The notes beneath the pieces were generated by a model. That model saw nothing but the letters and a program-made list of their open reading frames with translations. It had not been told where the DNA came from and searched no databases. Both the position numbers and the translations under genes were made by a program. Positions 17,721 through 26,081 of a stretch of 64,000 nt of DNA are shown here, piece by piece; the stretch's first letter is position 1, and each line of letters begins with the position of its first letter. Origin of the DNA: Candidatus Mycobacterium methanotrophicum (GTDB lineage Bacteria; Actinomycetota; Actinomycetes; Mycobacteriales; Mycobacteriaceae); assembly GCF_023515995.1 (NCBI RefSeq), contig NZ_CP097320.1, positions 124,001 to 188,000 on the forward strand, read 5' to 3'.

Positions 17721-18976
17721 CCGTTGTGGTGCTCGCGCGGTATCTCGGCTGCGATGCGGTCCATCAGCGCGGTGTAGCGCCGGGCTTCTGGGTCCCTGCC
17801 CGGTTTGCCGCTGCTCACCAGACCGGCCGCCAGCTGGCGCTGCGGGTCGGCCCAGATCGCGATGTTGACCAGCCCCAGGTGACCAAACGCCGCCGGCGCG
17901 TTGCGCCCGAATGGGCCGAACCTGTTGGTGCCCAGCATGAAGCCAGTGCCCCAGCGTGCTGGGGCCAGGCCGGTCGCGAAATCCGGTCGCAGACGGCGAC
18001 ATTCACGCACAGCTGCGCGCAGCGTTTCTGGGCGCATCACCCGAACGCCGTCGAGTTCGCCGCCGCGGAGCCATATTTCGGCAAACCGCGACATCTCGTC
18101 GGCGTTGGAGATGGTGTTGGACGACGGGACAACGGTGGTGAGGAACATCGGTGTGTTGGTAAGCGGGATGATCTGGTGCATCGTTCCGCCGATCGCCTTG
18201 CGAAAAGCCGCTGCTATCGGCGCGGGTAGTTGCCTTCCGGTGGCATGGCTGGGCGCTACGAGAGGGACATCCTGTTCTGCGACACCGAAGTTGGTCCATC
18301 GGAAGCCAAGCGGGTCGAGGATCTCGGTGGCCAGTATCTCGCGAATGTCCTTGCCGGTGGCGGCGTAAATGATCTCGCGCAGCAGCGGGCCCCAGGTCAG
18401 CGCGTGGTAGATGTGTATCCGGCCCGGCCGGTATAGCGTCCGCAGCTTGGCGAGCTGTTGCTGTGCGTATTCGTGGTCGTCGGCCCGTTTCAGGTCCGGC
18501 CTCGGTCCGGTGGCGAACGGAACTCCGGCGCTGTGCGTCATCACGTGCCGGATGGTGGTGCGGTCTTTGCCGTGGCTGGTGTAGGTCGGCAAGTACTCGC
18601 AGACCCGGTCGTCGAGCGAGAACTGACCGCGTTCGACGAGCATGTGCACGACGGTCGCGGTGATGGCTTTGGCCGACGAGTATGCGCAGAACGGCGTGTG
18701 CGTCTGCACCGGGATTTTCTCGACGTCCGGCGGGTCTGCGGGAGCGTTGCCCCAGCCGTGGCCGATGGCGCGGTTGAGCACGACCTTGCCGTTGTGCCGC
18801 AGACACAGCTGAATGGCCGGGTGCATCCCTGCCGCGTACCAGTGGCGAGCGGCCTGCCAGATCCGTTCGACAGCTGCCGGGTCGACCTCGGAATGGTCTT
18901 CGTTGCCGATTGCCGTGACGGCGTCCAGGTCGGCCGGGACGCGAATCCTGCCTTGCAAGTCAACCTGGCTGGTCAT
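17702..18976 (-). CDS. lipE: LipE-like serine hydrolase (beta-lactamase/esterase VIII fold)
   Basis: 424 residues from ATG 18976. The SxxK nucleophile motif is in FCAYSSAKAITAT near 100. The second catalytic Tyr is probably in HIYHALTWG near 205. LDDRVCEYLPTY and IRHVMTHSAGVP are typical of this esterase/beta-lactamase family. Gene order (Rv3777, lipE, 13E12 gene, echA21) points to Rv3775/LipE; the native substrate is unknown. The C-terminal tail HHNGGGGGI is read from the antisense strand of the tRNA-Ser 3' end, and the stop lies inside the tRNA gene. Confidence 0.85.
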   Translation of the reverse strand: MTSQVDLQGRIRVPADLDAVTAIGNEDHSEVDPAAVERIWQAARHWYAAGMHPAIQLCLRHNGKVVLNRAIGHGWGNAPADPPDVEKIPVQTHTPFCAYSSAKAITATVVHMLVERGQFSLDDRVCEYLPTYTSHGKDRTTIRHVMTHSAGVPFATGPRPDLKRADDHEYAQQQLAKLRTLYRPGRIHIYHALTWGPLLREIIYAATGKDIREILATEILDPLGFRWTNFGVAEQDVPLVAPSHATGRQLPAPIAAAFRKAIGGTMHQIIPLTNTPMFLTTVVPSSNTISNADEMSRFAEIWLRGGELDGVRVMRPETLRAAVRECRRLRPDFATGLAPARWGTGFMLGTNRFGPFGRNAPAAFGHLGLVNIAIWADPQRQLAAGLVSSGKPGRDPEARRYTALMDRIAAEIPREHHNGGGGGI

Positions 18977-19083
18977 GGATGCGAGGGTACGTGCCGTTGC
19001 GATCAGCGAGTTGTCCACGGTTGTGGTTTTGTCCACAGATAGGTGACCGCGGGGCTGTGTTCGTCGTCTGTCGGCGATAGTGT

Positions 19084-19099
19084 TCGAACATGCATTCGG
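19084..19099 (+). promoter_or_regulatory. LexA/SOS-box-like site before the 13E12 relic
   Basis: TCGAACATGCATTCGG matches the mycobacterial SOS box TCGAAC-N4-GTTCGA at 10 of 12 defined bases; the left half is perfect. M. tuberculosis 13E12 genes, including the one beside lipE, are reported to be DNA-damage inducible, so an SOS box is expected here. It lies upstream of the 14-bp repeat array and the truncated 13E12 start. Confidence 0.5.
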
Positions 19100-19100
19100 T

Positions 19101-19214
19101 GTGCGGTGAGGACTGTGCGGTGAGGACTGTGCGGTGAGGACTGTGCGGTGAGGACTGTGCGGTGAGGACTGTGCGGTGAGGACTGTGCGGTGAGGACTGT
19201 GCGGTGAGGACGTC
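19101..19214 (+). repeat. 14-bp tandem repeat, eight copies
   Basis: The unit GCGGTGAGGACTGT occurs with exact 14-bp period at 19103, 19117, 19131, 19145, 19159, 19173, 19187 and 19201. The last copy runs straight into the GTG of the 13E12 fragment. The unit contains GTGAGGA, which could act as a start or ribosome-binding site. The perfect identity suggests recent copy-number change. Confidence 0.9.
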
Positions 19215-19412
19215 GTGCCGCGCTATGACGCGCTGCACGATGCGGTCTCTGACGTGCTCGACGTGCCCGCCGACGTGCTGAGCACCCCGGAATGCCTGGG
19301 CTTGCTGGAGCGTCTGGAAACCGAGCTGCGCCGACTACCGGCCCGAGATCAACCCGACACGCCGACAAGAGCCACATCAGACCCATCAATCACATCAGCA
19401 CCAGCTGAATAG
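19215..19412 (+). pseudogene. N-terminal fragment of a 13E12-family (DUF222) protein
   Basis: GTG start followed by DALHDAVSDVLDVPADVLSTP and LGLLERLETELRRLPARDQ, the opening of 13E12/DUF222 HNH-endonuclease-like proteins; similarity fades after about 45 residues. The matching C-terminus lies at 20450-20566, past an insertion of about 1.1 kb. In M. tuberculosis a 13E12 gene (Rv3776) sits next to lipE, so this is its broken counterpart. Confidence 0.75.
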
Positions 19413-19551
19413 CTACCGTGGGTAAGCGGCATCTTGTCGTACGACGATGGCACCTAACTATGGCACCCAATTATAAGATCCGTGCGTTATCAAACGCGGT
19501 CTGAATTACGAAGAGCCCTATTGCACAACGTGTGCCCGCACGGCCGGGCCG

Positions 19552-19848
19552 CTATTTGACCGCGACAATGTTAACTTGCCGGATATCAGGTTCTTTCGTC
19601 AGCACCACGTCAGCTATTTTACCGAGCTCTGCCGGAACTTTACCGTTCATGTACGCTTGCCGACCGTCCTCGGTGATGAATGTTCCGAAGATCCCATACG
19701 TGGTGTCGCTCAACTTAAATGCGTACCAGGATATCGTTTCCGCTTCGCCAGCCACGACTGCGTGGCAGGTCTTTAGAAATGCGTTGAGATCGTCGCCCTT
19801 ACCGGGCTTGGCCTCTAACAGTGTGAGGATTCCATAAGTCTGGATCAC
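19552..19848 (-). CDS. small antibiotic-biosynthesis-monooxygenase (ABM)-like protein
   Basis: 98 residues from GTG 19848, preceded by AAAAGGA 10 nt upstream. The pattern is a dimeric ferredoxin-like ABM fold: YGILTLLEAKPGKGDDLNAF, WYAFKLSDTTYGIFGTFI, and a final strand VNIVAVK. The family includes quinol monooxygenases and many stand-alone proteins of unknown function. Codon use and base composition are clearly more AT-rich than the neighbours, and the gene sits inside the interrupted 13E12 gene, so it was probably imported. An upstream extension to 19950 has no family match. Confidence 0.7.
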   Translation of the reverse strand: MIQTYGILTLLEAKPGKGDDLNAFLKTCHAVVAGEAETISWYAFKLSDTTYGIFGTFITEDGRQAYMNGKVPAELGKIADVVLTKEPDIRQVNIVAVK

Positions 19849-19919
19849 GTCCGTTTTATCCTTTTCTCTCGTCGCTCGTCGACCAAATATACTCGACGCG
19901 CTCTTCCTGTGGGTACTAT

Positions 19920-20400
19920 TCAGGTCGGATCGGGTTGTGGTGGCTGCCACGGATTTCCGTTGATCGCGTGGCGTAATGCGGTGAGGACGTCGTCACCGTG
20001 TTTTCGGGCGGTGGAGATGTATCCGCGGATGCGCAGCCACGCGGTGGCGCCGGTGGTGGCGCGGTGGCAGTCCGAGATCTTCAACTGGGTTTTTGACTGG
20101 CCGCAGGTCGCGTTCGCTGCCTGTTGTTGGTGAACGGCACCGCCAGATCGGTGGCAAAGCGCAGGATTTCAGGTTCGCGGTCGCGCAGGCGTTGCAGCAG
20201 GTTGCGGGCCTTGGATTGCTTGCGACCGGGCGCGCGCCGGTGCTCGGCCAGCCCGACGCGTACCGCGTCGCCCAACAGCTGCAACGGTTCGGCGGCCTGG
20301 CTGGGCGGAATCCGGCGAAGTCCGCGATCTTTGGCCTGCTGAGCGAGTGCGGCCAGGCGAGCCAGCGCGCTACGCGCTTGGACGGGCCGCAGTAACTTCG
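19920..20400 (-). pseudogene. IS66-family transposase C-terminal remnant, frameshifted
   Basis: On the minus strand the frame encodes LLQRLRDREPEILRFATDLAVPFTNN, an IS66 (Tnp_IS66) hallmark (given here as REPEILRFATDLAVPFTNN). A one-base frameshift then follows. The next frame resumes with TQLKISDCHRATTGATAW and IRGYISTARKHGDDVLTAL, and ends NPWQPP, the IS66 C-terminus. The N-terminal two thirds and the accessory genes are missing. Stop at 19920-19922. Confidence 0.8.
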
Positions 20401-20449
20401 GATTGGAGGAAAGAACCGCTATAGATGGCAGATCGTTTGTCGGCGGTGG

Positions 20450-20566
20450 CGCGGCGAATGGATCCCGCCAGCACACCTCGACCACGGCCAACCTCGAACC
20501 AACACCTACCACCACCCCGAAAAACTCCTCCGCGACGACGAAAACAACGACGACGACGAACCGTAG
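20450..20566 (+). pseudogene. C-terminal fragment of the split 13E12-family gene
   Basis: Reads [20 protein letters not shown] then [16 protein letters not shown] and TAG, the characteristic end of 13E12 proteins. It is in a different frame from the N-terminal fragment at 19215 and is separated from it by the ABM gene and IS66 relic. Confidence 0.8.
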
Positions 20567-20576
20567 CCCGGGCCGC

Positions 20577-21683
20577 TCAGTGCAGCGTCGGTGCGTATCG
20601 CAACACCGCGCCAACACCGTCGGCCGGGGCGATCCGCTCGTCGGTGCGGACCAGCGATGCGCCGACCGACACCGCGAACATCGGCAGCGCCTCGTCGGCT
20701 CGCAGCGTTCGAGCCGGTGCCGCGCCCTGCTCGGACAGCACGTCGGCGTTCGGCGCGACGGTCGTGAGCTCGTCGTCGGCGACCACCGTTTCCTCTCCGA
20801 GGTCGCCGATGATCAGCGTTTCCACCGCACCTTGGCGAAGACCCGAGCACACCGGCCCGAGCCCTTCGGCGGCCAAGCCGGATCGCCGGCCCACTTCGGC
20901 GGTAAACCGTTGTGCCGCACCGTCAATCATGGCCAGCCGGCGCTTTAGCAACTCCGCCTCGATGGCGTCTTGCACCTCGTCGAAGTCGTGGCCGCTGTGC
21001 CGGGCTCCGACCGGCAACTCCACGATCAGCGCCCGGACTTGATGCGGCACCGTGGCACGGAAGTCCGAGCGCGACCGCACCTCGCCGATCACGAATACCG
21101 CTTCGGCCCCGGCATCGCCGAGTAGCTGTGCAACACGATCTGCCACCGCACGCATGTTCTTGCGTGCCGCCTCCTCGGTGCGCAACTGCGGATCGCCGTA
21201 GCCGGCGGTCTCAGGGCCCGACGCCTTATGCACCGGATAGCCACTGCCGTCGACGGTCTCAGTGCGCAGCGTGCCGTCGACGTGGACGGTGATGTCGGCG
21301 CCGGTGTGGTCGACAGCGACCAGCAAGTAGTTGAGGTCGGTAAACCCATGCTCGACGATCGGCACGACGTAAGGCAGCTCGGAGACTCGCACGATCGGCG
21401 CGGCGGTGGGCCGCAGCAGGTGCTCGTTGAGCACGACGCCGTCCGCACCGGCCACCACCGCACGGCCACTGCGGCCGATCGGTGGCCGCAAGTCCATCAC
21501 GGCACGTTCAATATCTGCCGTCACCGACTTGCTGGCACCCAGTTTTTCTAGCTGTTCGCGCAGGGCGCGCCATTTCAAATCGACCTGGGCGGCGGCGTCT
21601 TGCGTGTCATGCGAGTCCTCGAAGTAGATCGACGCGAACGGTCCGCGGGCGGTCAGTAGCGGGCGAAGGCGTTGGGAATCCAT
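20577..21683 (-). CDS. baeRF-family (Rv2629-like) eRF1-related protein
   Basis: 368 residues similar to M. tuberculosis Rv2629 along the whole length: LLTARGPFASIYFEDSHDTQD at the start (shown here as GPFASIYFEDSHDT), LPYVVPIVEHGF near 120, FVIGEVRSRSDF near 205, GRRSGLAAEGL near 275, and ADGVGAVLRYA at the end. The baeRF domain is related to archaeal/eukaryotic release factor eRF1 and Vms1, so a role in releasing stalled peptides or in translation control is plausible but unproven. It starts just after the small gene at 21721 and may be co-transcribed with it. Confidence 0.8.
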   Translation of the reverse strand: MDSQRLRPLLTARGPFASIYFEDSHDTQDAAAQVDLKWRALREQLEKLGASKSVTADIERAVMDLRPPIGRSGRAVVAGADGVVLNEHLLRPTAAPIVRVSELPYVVPIVEHGFTDLNYLLVAVDHTGADITVHVDGTLRTETVDGSGYPVHKASGPETAGYGDPQLRTEEAARKNMRAVADRVAQLLGDAGAEAVFVIGEVRSRSDFRATVPHQVRALIVELPVGARHSGHDFDEVQDAIEAELLKRRLAMIDGAAQRFTAEVGRRSGLAAEGLGPVCSGLRQGAVETLIIGDLGEETVVADDELTTVAPNADVLSEQGAAPARTLRADEALPMFAVSVGASLVRTDERIAPADGVGAVLRYAPTLH

Positions 21684-21720
21684 AACCGTTCGGGTTGCCC
21701 GCGGGCCCTAGAGGCAAACG

Positions 21721-21909
21721 TTAGGCTCGGTCGCCCTCGGTGTCGTCGAAGAATCGCCAGTCGCCGTCGACCTCGACTTCCATCCGCCAGCCGAGTTCAG
21801 AGTTGTCGGCCTTGGTGTCGACGAACCACGCGTGGGCGTCGTCGGCGCTTTCGATGTCCTTGGTGTCGACGATGTCACCGTGGGGGTTGAGTACTCGGTA
21901 GGTAGCCAC
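21721..21909 (-). CDS. conserved small mycobacterial protein, unknown function
   Basis: 62 residues, acidic (MATYRVLNPHGDIVDTKDIE at the start), rich in Trp/Asp (HAWFVDTKADNSELGWRMEV). No membrane segment or known motif. The composition and clean start suggest a real gene. It lies between echA21 and the baeRF gene on the same strand with short gaps, consistent with one transcript. Confidence 0.7.
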   Translation of the reverse strand: MATYRVLNPHGDIVDTKDIESADDAHAWFVDTKADNSELGWRMEVEVDGDWRFFDDTEGDRA

Positions 21910-21945
21910 ACCCGAGAGTTACCCGCTGCGGCCATCCGCAATCTG

Positions 21946-22770
21946 CTATTCCCCGGTGAACTGCGGCGGGCGTTTGGCGAAGGTCGCTGAGATGCCTTCG
22001 GACAGATCCTTGGACGGCAGGAACGCGGCATTCCATGCGGCCACGTAGCGCAGACTCGCTGACACCGCCGAAATCCGTTGCTGGTCAAGGACATCCTTGA
22101 TACCGCGGACAGTTAGCGGCGGGTTGGCGGCGATCTCGGCGGCGGTGGCGTGTGCGGCCTGCAGCGTGGCGTCGGCGTCGGCGAATACATCGTTGACCAA
22201 GCCGATCTTCTCGGCGCGGGCCGCGTCGATGTCCGTACCGGTCAGCGCCAATTCGCGCAGGTGGCCATCGGAAAGGATCAACGGCAGCCGCGCGAGGCTG
22301 CCGACGTCGGCGACGATCGCCAGCTTGACCTCGCGCACCGAAAACTTCGCGTCGGCGCTGGCGTAGCGGACGTCCACCGCGGAGATCAAGTCGACACCAC
22401 CGCCGATGCACCAGCCGTGCACCGACGCGATGGTCGGCGTGCGGCAGTCGGCGACGGCGCTGATGGTGTTCTGCATCCGCAGCACCTCGGCGTGAAAATC
22501 GCTGCGGGGTCCCGCCAACGCGCCGTCAGCCAACACCGGGGCCAGCAACCCGCCCATCGCTGGCAGGTCAAGGCCATAGCTGAAGTTGCGCCCGGACCCG
22601 GTGATGACGATGGCCCGCACCTCGGGGTCGGCGTCCAACGCAGCGAACAGCTCCGGCAGCTCGGACCAAAACGCCGGCCCCATCGCGTTGCCCTTGCCCG
22701 GTCCGATCAACGTGACCTGCGCGACGCGCTCCTTGGTATCGACGGTCACGGATTCGTACGACTGGCCCAT
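21946..22770 (-). CDS. echA21: EchA21-like enoyl-CoA hydratase
   Basis: Crotonase-fold protein of 274 residues, the length of Rv3774. The oxyanion-hole segments are GSGRNFSYGLDLPAMG near 60 and SVHGWCIGGGVDLISAVD near 120. EVKLAIVADVGSLARLP contains the position of the second catalytic acid, here Asp in VADVG, as in hydratase/dienoyl-CoA isomerase relatives. It likely acts in fatty-acid or sterol side-chain beta-oxidation. It is divergent from the Rv3773c relic, 23 bp apart. Confidence 0.88.
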   Translation of the reverse strand: MGQSYESVTVDTKERVAQVTLIGPGKGNAMGPAFWSELPELFAALDADPEVRAIVITGSGRNFSYGLDLPAMGGLLAPVLADGALAGPRSDFHAEVLRMQNTISAVADCRTPTIASVHGWCIGGGVDLISAVDVRYASADAKFSVREVKLAIVADVGSLARLPLILSDGHLRELALTGTDIDAARAEKIGLVNDVFADADATLQAAHATAAEIAANPPLTVRGIKDVLDQQRISAVSASLRYVAAWNAAFLPSKDLSEGISATFAKRPPQFTGE

Positions 22771-22793
22771 GCCGAGACCGTACCGTGGACGCC

Positions 22794-23036
22794 ATGTCTT
22801 CTGACCTGGGCGGGCCCGATGCGCCACCGACCGACGAGTTGGCCAGCGCAGAAGCCACGCCGGGCGCCCTGCGGCGTGTGCTGCATCCGATCTCACGCGA
22901 CGAGCTGTCCAAATCCACACCATGCGCGGAATACGACGTGACGGCGCGGTGACGGTTGGCAGCAACGAGCTGCCCGCCAGAGTCGTCGCCGCTGGACCGG
23001 CTGATCGCCTTCACTGGCCGCGACCCGCGCCGTTGA
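22794..23036 (+). pseudogene. Rv3773c-like TIGR03086/DinB-superfamily gene, internally deleted
   Basis: ATG 22794 encodes a good N-terminus (MSSDLGGPDAPPTDELASAE, then LRRVLHPISRDELSKSTPC and EYDV) but stops at TGA 22950. About 50 bp later another frame gives the family C-terminus PLDRLIAFTGRDPRR with TGA at 23034-23036. About 120 residues between are missing. Rv3773c is next to echA21 in M. tuberculosis, supporting identity. Confidence 0.75.
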
Positions 23037-23098
23037 CCGCCGACCGACATGTCACGGCTGGCCGGGGCGCTTTGAGCCAACTGCCCGTCCCGCCAGCA

Positions 23099-23845
23099 TC
23101 ATCTGGGACCGCCGCCACGGGCCGCATGTCGCTCAACCGCACGGGCGTGGGCGGCGTCGCCGTCGTCGCCGGCGGCGCGGCGGTCGAGGTCGGCGATCGC
23201 GTCGGTGTGGCCATAGAGCACCAGCACGTCGCCGCACGAAATCCGGCTGCCTGGATCCGGATACGCCATGTAGTCGCCGTGGTTCGGGTTGATCCCGAGC
23301 AGCAGCAAGCCCTCCTCCGCCAACCCGAGCTCCCCGATCGTTCGTCCGGTCACCCAGTCGTTCACGGCGATCGCCAAGTGGCTGACCACATAACCGTGCC
23401 CGAGCTCGGCCAGCGCCACGAAGTCGCGGCCTACCAAGTCGGTCCAGCGGTGCAGTGCCCGGGCGATCAGCGCGGTCAACCGGCGGTTCACCCACGGACT
23501 ACGGGAAACAAACACGAACAAAATCAATCCTGTGGCAAGCACGACGGTCCGCATCCATGAGGGCCCCGCGGCGTTGTCTCTAAAGCCGATGATCAGCGTG
23601 CTCGCGGCCGCGACCAAGCCGACGTTGCCGACGAGCATCAGCAGCATCACCACTCGGCGGCGCAGCGGATGCGCCAGCACGGTCTCGGACTCGGTGGTGG
23701 TGAAGCCGGCACCGGTCAATGCCGACCGGGCTTGGAACCGCGCGGACTGCCTGGACATCCCCGTGGCGACCAGCACCGCGGTCGCGACTCTGGTGATCAG
23801 CAGCGAGACGGCCAGCACGCCGAGCAGTGAGGCGATGGCGTACAT
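23099..23845 (-). CDS. membrane protein with C-terminal TrkA-C (RCK_C) domain
   Basis: 248 residues: hydrophobic N-terminus (IASLLGVLAVSLLITRVATA near 5-25) and two more helices (about 65-90 and 100-120). A TrkA-C domain at about 150-225 has GRTIGELGLAEEGLLLLGIN and GDVLVLYGHTDAIADLDRR. TrkA-C domains bind small ligands and gate ion transporters. This may be a regulated channel-like or transport accessory protein, but no pore sequence is recognisable. The C-terminal tail is Arg/Asp rich. Confidence 0.7.
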   Translation of the reverse strand: MYAIASLLGVLAVSLLITRVATAVLVATGMSRQSARFQARSALTGAGFTTTESETVLAHPLRRRVVMLLMLVGNVGLVAAASTLIIGFRDNAAGPSWMRTVVLATGLILFVFVSRSPWVNRRLTALIARALHRWTDLVGRDFVALAELGHGYVVSHLAIAVNDWVTGRTIGELGLAEEGLLLLGINPNHGDYMAYPDPGSRISCGDVLVLYGHTDAIADLDRRAAGDDGDAAHARAVERHAARGGGPR

Positions 23846-24079
23846 GCCCCCGAGCCTGCCATGTCTCAGCCCACACCGGTTTGACCAGCGAAGACGTCAA
23901 CCAGGCTCGCGGCCGGACGGTCAATTGGGCAAACTTACCTTGCGCCCGCTTACCTTGCGCCCGGCTGGGCCGAGTCCCGGCGGGATTATTCAAGCCCTTG
24001 GCCAATCACTGTGAGCGTTAACCCACGTGCCTCACCCGGTTGGCGCCGTCCCAGCAGCGCCACCGATGGTTTCCGGACG

Positions 24080-24422
24080 GGTTCGGGTGCTCGAGCGCCT
24101 GCTGCCGGCCCCTCCAGCCACAGGCCGGCCACGCCGTTGCCCATCTCGACGTTGGAGAACCGGTTCCCGTCGTCGTCGAGACAGACGGGCGGCTGCACGT
24201 CAGTGGGCGAGTTGGAGGTCTTGGCCGAACCAGCGGGACTTCTCGAGTCGACCGTTCATGCGGTGGCCGGTGACGAACTCGCCGCCCTTCCACTCGCCGA
24301 GCATGCCGTCGATGGTGGCCGGCTGCAGACTGGCCCACTAGTCGTCGAGCTCGGCGTCGGTGAGTGTCGCCGCCGCGCTGCTTGAACTCGATGAACTTCT
24401 TGCGGGCCAGCTCCTCGTTCAT
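24080..24422 (-). pseudogene. GXWXG/DUF4334-domain protein relic
   Basis: ATG 24422 opens MNEELARKKFIEFKQRGG, then a frameshift. The next frame holds ELDD-stop and TIDGMLGEWKGGEFVTGHRM and GRLEKSRWFGQDLQ, which is the GXWXG motif (GEWKGGEFVTGH), before another stop. A third frame carries DVQPPVCLDDDGNRFSNVEM, the DUF4334 part. At least two frameshifts and two in-frame stops make it non-functional. It lies directly after hisC2. Confidence 0.7.
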
Positions 24423-24432
24423 CCCAGCCCCC

Positions 24433-25497
24433 TCATATCCAGCCCTGCGCGAAGTGCAGCAGGGCGTCGTTTTCCTCCGGGGCGCCGACGGTGACCCGAA
24501 CACCGTCGTCGCCGTACCGGCGGACCACAATGCGCGCGTCGGCCGCCTGCTCGACGAAGTCCAATGTGCGCTGCGCCAATGGCAGCCAGATGAAATTCGC
24601 CTGCGACGCCGGCACGATGAACCCGGCGCCGCGCAGCGTTTCGCTGACCCGAGTGCGTTCTGCGACCACCGCGTCGGTGCGGGCGAGCAGCTCGTCGGCG
24701 GCCTCCAACGAGGCGATCGCGGCGGCCTGCGAAACGTTGGTGGTGGTGAACGGAACCGAGACCTTGTTCAACGCGGTGATCACCTGCGGGTCGCCGACCG
24801 CGTAGCCGACCCGCAGACCGGCGAGTCCATAGGCCTTCGAAAACGTCCGCAGCACGACGACATTGCTGCACGAGCGAACCACCCCGAGGCTGTCGGGCGC
24901 CATGCCGTCGCGAATGTATTCGACATAGGCCTCGTCGATCGCGATGAGGATATCCGAGGGCACCGCTTCGACGAACGAGAGCAGCGCCGCGGGGTCGACG
25001 ACGGTGGACGTCGGGTTGTTCGGGTTGCACACGAAGATGAGACGGGTGCGGTCGGTGACCGCCGCGAGCATGGCGTCGAGGTCGAAGGTGTGGTCGCACA
25101 GCGGGACCTCGACCGGGACGGCGCCGGCGACCCGCACCTGCAACGGGTACATCTCAAAGCTGCGCCAGCCGTAGAGCACCTCGTCGCCCACTGAGGCGGT
25201 GGCCTGAATGAGGCGTTGGCACAGATTCACCGAGCCAGCGCCGACGGCGATGTGCTCGGCGGCGAAGCTCGCGCCGACGTCGGCGTTCAGGTGTCGCGCC
25301 AGCCGCGACTTCAACTCCGCGTTGTGGTTGTCCGGATAGCGGTTGATCGTGCCGATGGCGTCCTCGATCGCCGCCCGCACGCTGGGCAGCGGCCCGTCGA
25401 ACGTCTCGTTGCTGGCCAGCTTGATTGATCCGGCAACCGTCTTGCCCTCGACGTAGGCTGGCAGCGCAGCCAATTGGGGTCGCAGGCGAACAGTCAT
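24433..25497 (-). CDS. hisC2: HisC2/Pat aromatic-type aminotransferase (Rv3772-like)
   Basis: PLP-dependent class I/II aminotransferase of 354 residues (ATG 25497). The PLP lysine is in RTFSKAYGLAGLRVGYAVG near 220. FVCNPNNPTSTVVD near 160 holds the conserved Asn, and IAIDEAYVEY near 185 the Asp/Tyr pair. The family is annotated HisC2 but several members prefer aromatic keto-acids (Pat), transaminating phenylpyruvate or hydroxyphenylpyruvate. A longer frame upstream runs over tRNA genes and is spurious. Confidence 0.92.
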   Translation of the reverse strand: MTVRLRPQLAALPAYVEGKTVAGSIKLASNETFDGPLPSVRAAIEDAIGTINRYPDNHNAELKSRLARHLNADVGASFAAEHIAVGAGSVNLCQRLIQATASVGDEVLYGWRSFEMYPLQVRVAGAVPVEVPLCDHTFDLDAMLAAVTDRTRLIFVCNPNNPTSTVVDPAALLSFVEAVPSDILIAIDEAYVEYIRDGMAPDSLGVVRSCSNVVVLRTFSKAYGLAGLRVGYAVGDPQVITALNKVSVPFTTTNVSQAAAIASLEAADELLARTDAVVAERTRVSETLRGAGFIVPASQANFIWLPLAQRTLDFVEQAADARIVVRRYGDDGVRVTVGAPEENDALLHFAQGWI

Positions 25498-25562
25498 TTC
25501 GACAGCATATGTCCGGCCTGTGTACGCTGTGCTCCGCGGCGGTTCCGGAAGACCGGTTGAGC

Positions 25563-25590
25563 TTGATGGCGGGTCAGCGTCCGGTACCCT
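25563..25590 (+). promoter_or_regulatory. candidate promoter of tRNA-Ser(GCU)
   Basis: TTGATG at 25563-25568 and TACCCT at 25585-25590 are separated by 16 bp and end 11 bp before the tRNA. This fits a housekeeping sigma-A promoter (TTGACN, TANNNT). The same TACCCT hexamer precedes tRNA-Ser(UGA). Confidence 0.5.
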
Positions 25591-25601
25591 CAAAAATCCA
25601 A

Positions 25602-25692
25602 GGAGGCGTGCCAGAGCGGCCGAATGGGACTCACTGCTAATGAGTTGTCCTCTTACCGGGGACCGGAGGTTCAAATCCTCTCGCCTCCGCCA
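25602..25692 (+). tRNA. tRNA-Ser (anticodon GCU)
   Basis: Acceptor GGAGGCG pairs with CGCCTCC; discriminator G and an encoded CCA (25690-25692). The anticodon stem-loop ACTCACTGCTAATGAGT gives anticodon GCT. There is a long class II variable arm and a TTCAAATC T loop. Confidence 0.95.
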
Positions 25693-25694
25693 GT

Positions 25695-25740
25695 GTGGCG
25701 ATCGCGAGCGCGGCGTAAGCCGGGCGAAGCGGGTCGCCAC
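25695..25740. repeat. 46-bp hairpin-type dispersed repeat, intergenic copy
   Basis: Same element as at 52613 and 57692. The ends GTGGCGA and TCGCCAC are complementary, while the other copies end (GG)CGGCGA/TCGCCGCC, so the arms differ by compensating changes. The core reads GCGAGCGCGGCGTAAGCCGG. It lies between two tRNA genes. Confidence 0.75.
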
Positions 25741-25764
25741 CAGGTCTGAGATAACTGAACACAT

Positions 25765-25837
25765 GCGCCCGTAGCTCAACGGATAGAGCATCTGACTACG
25801 GATCAGAAGGTTGGGGGTTCGAATCCCTTCGGGCGCG
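25765..25837 (+). tRNA. tRNA-Arg (anticodon ACG)
   Basis: Acceptor GCGCCCG pairs with CGGGCGC, discriminator G. The D arm is GTAGCTCAACGGATAGAGCA; anticodon loop CTACGGA has anticodon ACG (A34 expected to be edited to inosine by TadA, whose gene lies at 52614). T loop is TTCGAATC. 73 nt, no encoded CCA. Confidence 0.95.
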
Positions 25838-26081
25838 CCCATTGACTGGCATGGTTCGACGGTACGAATCCCCGCGCGTCTAGTGCCATGATCGGCTCAC
25901 CCAACAACTTGACCGAATCGATCATCACCGTCCCGTCTGATGCGGCGCGATGAGCGGGTTCAGATCGTCCGGTACGCGTTCGGGTGTGACTCCGACAGCG
26001 AGGGCACAGCGTGATGCGGTTTGGCTCGCGGTCCCCACCGCGCCCGAGGTTTCCATCACATCGAAACGACGTGCGGCCCGT

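Noticed and set aside
19103..19214. CRISPR array
   Set aside because: The 14-bp units are directly contiguous with no spacers; no array with spacers exists in the window.
24433..25842. Extended hisC2 frame through the tRNA genes
   Set aside because: It would translate tRNA-Arg and tRNA-Ser in antisense; the family start is ATG 25497.
25838..26081. Short frames between tRNA-Arg and the FMO relic
   Set aside because: Small open frames (for example ATG at 25889) have no ribosome site or recognisable product; I see nothing else in this stretch.
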